Part shown: positions 23,858 to 26,911 of the stretch, one piece after another | Numbering within the stretch: the stretch's first letter is position 1 | Layout: each line of letters opens with the position of its first letter | DNA from: UBA4951 sp963652335 | GTDB lineage: Bacteria > Bacillota_I > Bacilli_A > RFN20 > CAG-826 | Length of the DNA: 26,911 bases | Assembly: GCA_963652335.1 (NCBI GenBank) | Contig: CAVJSS010000013.1 | Location: 1-26,911 of the forward strand | Direction: 5' to 3' | Translations under genes and position numbers: made by a program | The notes under the pieces: model-generated | Told to the model about the DNA's origin: nothing | The model's input: the letters and a program-made list of their open reading frames with translations, nothing else | Databases searched by the model: none

Positions 23858-23871
23858 AAAAAAAAAAAAAA
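23858..23871. repeat. Poly(A)14 tract in the operon leader (T14 on the sense strand)
   Basis: Fourteen A in a row on the + strand, read as T14 in the 5' leader of the SipW operon, about 25-38 bases after the predicted transcription start. A small hairpin ACGCT/AGCGT (23838-23853) lies between it and the ribosome site. A tract of this length is prone to slippage. Confidence 0.8.
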
Positions 23872-23901
23872 CAAGTGGTATTTTTCTTTTCGCTGACCGC
23901 T

Positions 23902-23929
23902 TTTAAATTCCAAAAAATCAATTTGTCAA
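23902..23929 (-). promoter_or_regulatory. Promoter of the SipW/TasA-like operon
   Basis: On the - strand, TTGACA (23929-23924), 16-base spacer, TTTAAA (23907-23902). The predicted start is near 23895, giving an 83-base leader to the ATG at 23812. Confidence 0.6.
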
Positions 23930-23947
23930 GCGTTAGCCCGCTATTAT

Positions 23948-23990
23948 TGCGCGCATCATATATAGGATAAAAGATTGTGCATGCGCGCAT
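23948..23990. promoter_or_regulatory. Repeated palindromic element upstream of the operon promoter
   Basis: TGCGCGCAT occurs at 23948-23956 and 23982-23990; the second copy extends to the perfect palindrome ATGCGCGCAT. A partial copy, TCGCGCA, follows at 23995-24001. Relative to the predicted start of the - strand operon, the centres lie at about -57 and -91, typical for an activator or repressor. GC-rich islands in otherwise A/T-rich spacer. Confidence 0.45.
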
Positions 23991-24001
23991 TTTCTCGCGC
24001 A

Positions 24002-24375
24002 CTGTTAATGGCTGACTGTCGATTAAAACTATCATTTTTATTTTTTGAGCATTCAAACCCAATAAACGTAAAGCATCCAAAAAAGCAAGATGATTTCGAA
24101 TTATTATGTAACCTCAGCGTAATTTGTACGATGACTGGAATTATCAATCGATATGTGTCTTCTTATCTTGGCGTCCGTAACTAATTCAATAACGTCATTC
24201 AAAAACGGCTACTTTTTGTCATGAAAGTTGACGGAAAGCAGGAACCTGCGATGTTTTGCCACAAATCACGGGATCAGAGATAAGAAACACGAGGATTTTT
24301 TGCCCACTTGCTTTCCACCACTGGCAATCAAAAAATTCCTTAAGAAAAAAAGTATCAATCGGATGGCGTTTTTTA
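24002..24375. other. Divergent intergenic region, no gene supported
   Basis: ORFs on both strands here lack ribosome sites and have poor composition. It includes a short inverted repeat GCAGGAACCTGC (24238-24249). Confidence 0.45.
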
Positions 24376-24398
24376 TATACTATCGCAGTGGAGAAATT

Positions 24399-25700
24399 AT
24401 GAAAAAACTATTAACCAAAGTCGCCTTGTTGTCGGTGAGCTTCTTGCTTGCCTCTTGCGGAGCTGAGAATTCCTCTTCTTCCGTGACCCCCCCAGATTCC
24501 GATTCCGATAGCTCATCTCTGGTGCCGGGATCCGATTCAGGCAGTTCGTCTGCTACCCCTAGCGAAGATCCTTCTTCTGCTTCATGGAGCGAAAGCGATC
24601 TTGCCGCGATGGCCAAATACCTTAACGGATACAAAGGCCTTCCTTTCCCAACCGGCATTTCCTCTTCCTATGTCGAAGCCAGCGGAACCGATGAAGACGA
24701 AGAATGCTTCATCGTTTACGATACGACTTGCGGCGATTTGACCTCCGAATATGGAAAGCAACTCCTTGCCGCCGACTTCGAATATGATGAAGAAGACAGC
24801 GACAGCGAAGAAAATTATTACTTCTATTATTATTCTTTAGAGGATTCCAATGACGAGATTTGGGTCCAAGTCGATTATATTGATGGGTATTTCGACATCT
24901 TCGCTTGGGTAGAAGAAGGCGTAGTGAGCTACAAGGCTTTCCCTTACGAAGTCGTCGCCGAGGTTTTGTCCATCGACGAAACCTTAGACGAAACCAAAAT
25001 CCCCTCATTCCCTCTGGCTGCCAACGAAGAATATTATGTCTTGGCCGATGAAGTTGGCGGTAGCTATGTGATGGTTTATGGCTATTATGACACCACGATC
25101 GCCGAAGAAACATATACTTCCGATTACGAAGCCAAGCTCACCACAGCTGGCTACACCGTCGATTCCGAGGACGGAACCGCCATCAACGCCACCATTGGTT
25201 TGGAAATCGAATATATGGCCTATGAAGGAATGTTCGCCATCCAAATCGAAAAATACAGCGAAGCCGATCCTATCGTTCCTGGAGATCATGCTATCGAATT
25301 CAGCGCTGATGATTTCCCAACAAGTTACGGCTCATTCGATTTTGAAAAGGATGGATTCAAATTCTCTGGCGAATCCATCATGCAAATCAACGGTTGCATT
25401 CAATTCAGAAATGCCAAGAAAGGCTCTGGCATCCTCTATAACACCACGGCGATCTCGAATTTGACTTCCATCGTCATAACGGCTACTTCCGCTGATTATT
25501 ACGGGATACTATCCTTATATGTCTCCTCTTCTATGGTCGATGCCTCCAATCCGGGAACGGCAATCACTCCAACGGTAGACGGAACTAGCTGTGTTTATAC
25601 CTACGCCATCAGCGAAGGATATTCTTACTTCAAATTGATCGATGAGGCTCAAAACGCTTCAAAGAATTCCTCGATCGTCATCAATTACAACGCTGCCTAA
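24399..25700 (+). CDS. Lipoprotein with Ser-rich linker, two repeat units and C-terminal beta-sandwich
   Basis: 433 aa from the ATG at 24399, which has GTGGAG five bases upstream and TATACT (24376-24381) just before; the upstream in-frame extension lacks a signal peptide and is rejected. Lipobox LASC (Cys about 21), then a Ser/Asp/Pro linker (about 24-62). Two units of the repeat seen in the 801- and 807-aa lipoproteins follow: 'WSESDLAAMAKYL' with 'GLPFPTG', then 'SYKAFPYEVVAEVL' with 'KIPSFPLAANEEYYVLA'. The last 140 residues form a different domain ('IQFRNAKKGSGILYNTT', 'LTSIVITATSADYYGILSLY', 'SIVINYNAA') with the look of a small beta-sandwich found at the C-terminus of secreted proteins. 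Surface-exposed; ligand unknown. Monocistronic, with a terminator. Confidence 0.78.
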   Translation: MKKLLTKVALLSVSFLLASCGAENSSSSVTPPDSDSDSSSLVPGSDSGSSSATPSEDPSSASWSESDLAAMAKYLNGYKGLPFPTGISSSYVEASGTDEDEECFIVYDTTCGDLTSEYGKQLLAADFEYDEEDSDSEENYYFYYYSLEDSNDEIWVQVDYIDGYFDIFAWVEEGVVSYKAFPYEVVAEVLSIDETLDETKIPSFPLAANEEYYVLADEVGGSYVMVYGYYDTTIAEETYTSDYEAKLTTAGYTVDSEDGTAINATIGLEIEYMAYEGMFAIQIEKYSEADPIVPGDHAIEFSADDFPTSYGSFDFEKDGFKFSGESIMQINGCIQFRNAKKGSGILYNTTAISNLTSIVITATSADYYGILSLYVSSSMVDASNPGTAITPTVDGTSCVYTYAISEGYSYFKLIDEAQNASKNSSIVINYNAA

Positions 25701-25714
25701 AAACCTTATCAATC

Positions 25715-25743
25715 AAGCCTGGTGCATGACATCGGGCTTTTTT
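25715..25743 (+). terminator. Rho-independent terminator
   Basis: AAGCC (25715-25719) with GGGCTT (25734-25739), then a T-run to 25742. It lies 14 bases after the lipoprotein stop. Confidence 0.65.
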
Positions 25744-25824
25744 GATGGGACTTTACTAATCTCAATAATCGTGATGAATAAGAAATTCATTCGATATCAG
25801 CTAGGAAAATTCATATTTTTTGTC

Positions 25825-25851
25825 GGCTATGAAATCAAGGAGTCCATAGCC
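25825..25851. repeat. Short inverted repeat after the DUF4143 gene
   Basis: GGCTATG (25825-25831)/CATAGCC (25845-25851), without a proper T-tail on either strand. It lies 30 bases beyond the stop of the - strand gene and may mark its 3' end. Confidence 0.4.
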
Positions 25852-25880
25852 AAAATAACGAATTTGATCCGATTCAATAT

Positions 25881-26911
25881 TTAGATTCCCGCAAGAGGCA
25901 AAACAAACGCATCTTCGTTTAAAGGGTAGATGGAATCCGTGTTGCAGATTATTCCAGAAGTGCCCAATGAATATTTGCTATCTTCCAGCCTTATGAACGA
26001 TTTGATGTCCGAAAGAGAATAATTGATCCCCGCCTTGCATTCGATCCTATATAAAGTCGCATCCTCCAAGATGATCAAATCGATCTCATGCATCGACGCG
26101 TCCCTATAATAATAGAAATTAGGAGTCTTTCCATTGTTTAGATAAGACTTCCTCAATTCGTTTATGATGTAAGTCTCGACGAATCTTCCGTTAAGAAAGC
26201 TTGCTTGAAGCGTCTCTGGCGATGATACCCTAGCCAAATAAGAAGCCAATCCGGTGTCCGAAAAATAGATTTTCGGCCTTTTGACGACGCGCTTGGAAAC
26301 GGAATATTCGTTATATGGCTCTAGAAGATAGATTATATCGCCAGCAAGAAGGACCGAAACCCAAGATTTTATCGTCTTTATGTCAACGCCTATTTCTTTG
26401 GCTAGATTATCGTAAACCAATTCTTGTCCAGTCAAAGAAGCCAAAAGTTCCATGAACCTTCTAAAGGCGAATTTGTCTTTGACGTTGATGATTTCGCTTA
26501 CGTCTCTCTCCAAATAAGTCTCGACATAAGAAGAATAAAACATATCGGTAGGCAGCTCTTTGTTGGCGTGTAGTTCTGGATAAAAGCCCCTGACTATGTT
26601 TTTGTATAATTCTTTTAGAGGCAAAGGATTGGCTTTTGCCCTCTTATTTATCTTTTTTATGTCAATAGAGAAAATAGGATCATCCCTTCCGATCGTCTCA
26701 TTCCTTGAAAGAGGCTGCATATGGGTGATCGAAACCCTTCCTGACATCGATTCGGAGACGCCTTTCATCAATTTGTAGACCTGCGAGCCAGTAGTTAGGA
26801 TATACATCCCATGGTTATCGTTGTTTTTCATCTTCTCCTTGTTCACGATTTCTTCGATTAAAGAAACTTTAGTGTTATTCCCTATACTTTTCGCAGCAAA
26901 AGCGAAGGTAA
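25881..26911 (-). CDS. AAA ATPase with DUF4143 domain, N-terminus outside the window
   Basis: The - strand frame is open from the stop at 25881 to the window edge (about 343 codons). It contains the end of the AAA_14 ATPase domain ('ILTTGSQVYKLMKGVSESM', 'GRVSITHMQPLS'), the linker 'FYSSYVETYLERDVSEI', a winged-helix-like segment ('LAKEIGVDIKTIKSWVSVL'), 'IYFSDTGLASYLAR', and the DUF4143 C-terminus with a nuclease-like 'HEIDLII...YRIECKAG' (D and E-x-K) pattern. Walker A should lie upstream, beyond the edge. A GTG at 26846 is not the true start because the conserved domain continues before it. These ATPases are common, often orphan or mobile genes; their role is unsettled. It is convergent with the lipoprotein at 24399. 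Confidence 0.88.
   Translation of the reverse strand, partial: TFAFAAKSIGNNTKVSLIEEIVNKEKMKNNDNHGMYILTTGSQVYKLMKGVSESMSGRVSITHMQPLSRNETIGRDDPIFSIDIKKINKRAKANPLPLKELYKNIVRGFYPELHANKELPTDMFYSSYVETYLERDVSEIINVKDKFAFRRFMELLASLTGQELVYDNLAKEIGVDIKTIKSWVSVLLAGDIIYLLEPYNEYSVSKRVVKRPKIYFSDTGLASYLARVSSPETLQASFLNGRFVETYIINELRKSYLNNGKTPNFYYYRDASMHEIDLIILEDATLYRIECKAGINYSLSDIKSFIRLEDSKYSLGTSGIICNTDSIYPLNEDAFVLPLAGI

Noticed and set aside
23956..24184. Overlapping small ORFs on both strands upstream of the SipW operon
   Set aside because: No ribosome sites, odd composition, and they cover the promoter-proximal repeat elements.
24228..24398. 57-codon N-terminal extension of the lipoprotein at 24399
   Set aside because: It would bury the signal peptide and lipobox; the internal ATG has a ribosome site and gives a normal lipoprotein start.
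1..26911. CRISPR array, prophage or recoded TGA codons
   Set aside because: No regularly spaced direct repeats, no phage structural genes, and TGA ends genes normally without in-frame TGA in conserved proteins.

Overview
The window looks like a chromosomal segment of an uncultured, gut-type Firmicutes/Tenericutes-like bacterium (Bacilli near the RF39/Erysipelotrichia-Mollicutes side). This is inferred from moderate-to-low GC, Gram-positive Shine-Dalgarno sites (AGGAGG type), T-tailed hairpin terminators, lipoproteins with long Ser-rich linkers and a SipW-type secretion operon. TGA is an ordinary stop codon (for example at 7976, 10115 and 22568). No name can be fixed without a database search.

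Layout. 1-3200: a flavin reductase-like gene and a large Ser-linker lipoprotein. 3200-4300: a poorly coding, probably decayed stretch with one 139-codon ORF. 4366-9443: a + strand operon of a repeat lipoprotein, a PlsC-type acyltransferase with a zinc ribbon, and a GltS-family Na+/glutamate symporter. It is followed by a PH-like membrane protein (9480) that appears to be made from a leaderless mRNA. 10143-11315 (-): a membrane-anchored endonuclease/exonuclease/phosphatase protein.

11433-12101: three tRNA genes, Arg(ACG), Pro(UGG) and an unusual Pro(AGG). 12200-13650 is a gene graveyard: a collapsed GNAT acetyltransferase, a truncated IS256-family transposase and an unidentified broken gene, with one intact 51-codon gene that has a perfect ribosome site. 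A 345-aa orphan protein follows.

15119-17542 (-): a lipoprotein paralogous to the one at 4366. 17709-19187 (-): PreA-type dihydropyrimidine dehydrogenase with an extra N-terminal iron-sulfur region.

19424-23812 (-) is the most interesting block, a five-gene operon. In transcription order it encodes a small TasA-like secreted protein, a SipW-type signal peptidase, a 47-aa single-pass membrane protein, a second TasA-like protein, and a 747-aa surface protein joining a TasA-like head to two GLUG-type repeat modules. The first three genes overlap by GTGA and ATGA. The promoter region carries a T14 tract in the leader and a repeated TGCGCGCAT element upstream. This looks like a fibre or adhesin assembly system related to Bacillus tapA-sipW-tasA but with different parts.

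24399-25700: a third member of the repeat-lipoprotein family. 25881 to the right edge (-): the C-terminal part of an AAA/DUF4143 ATPase that continues outside the window.
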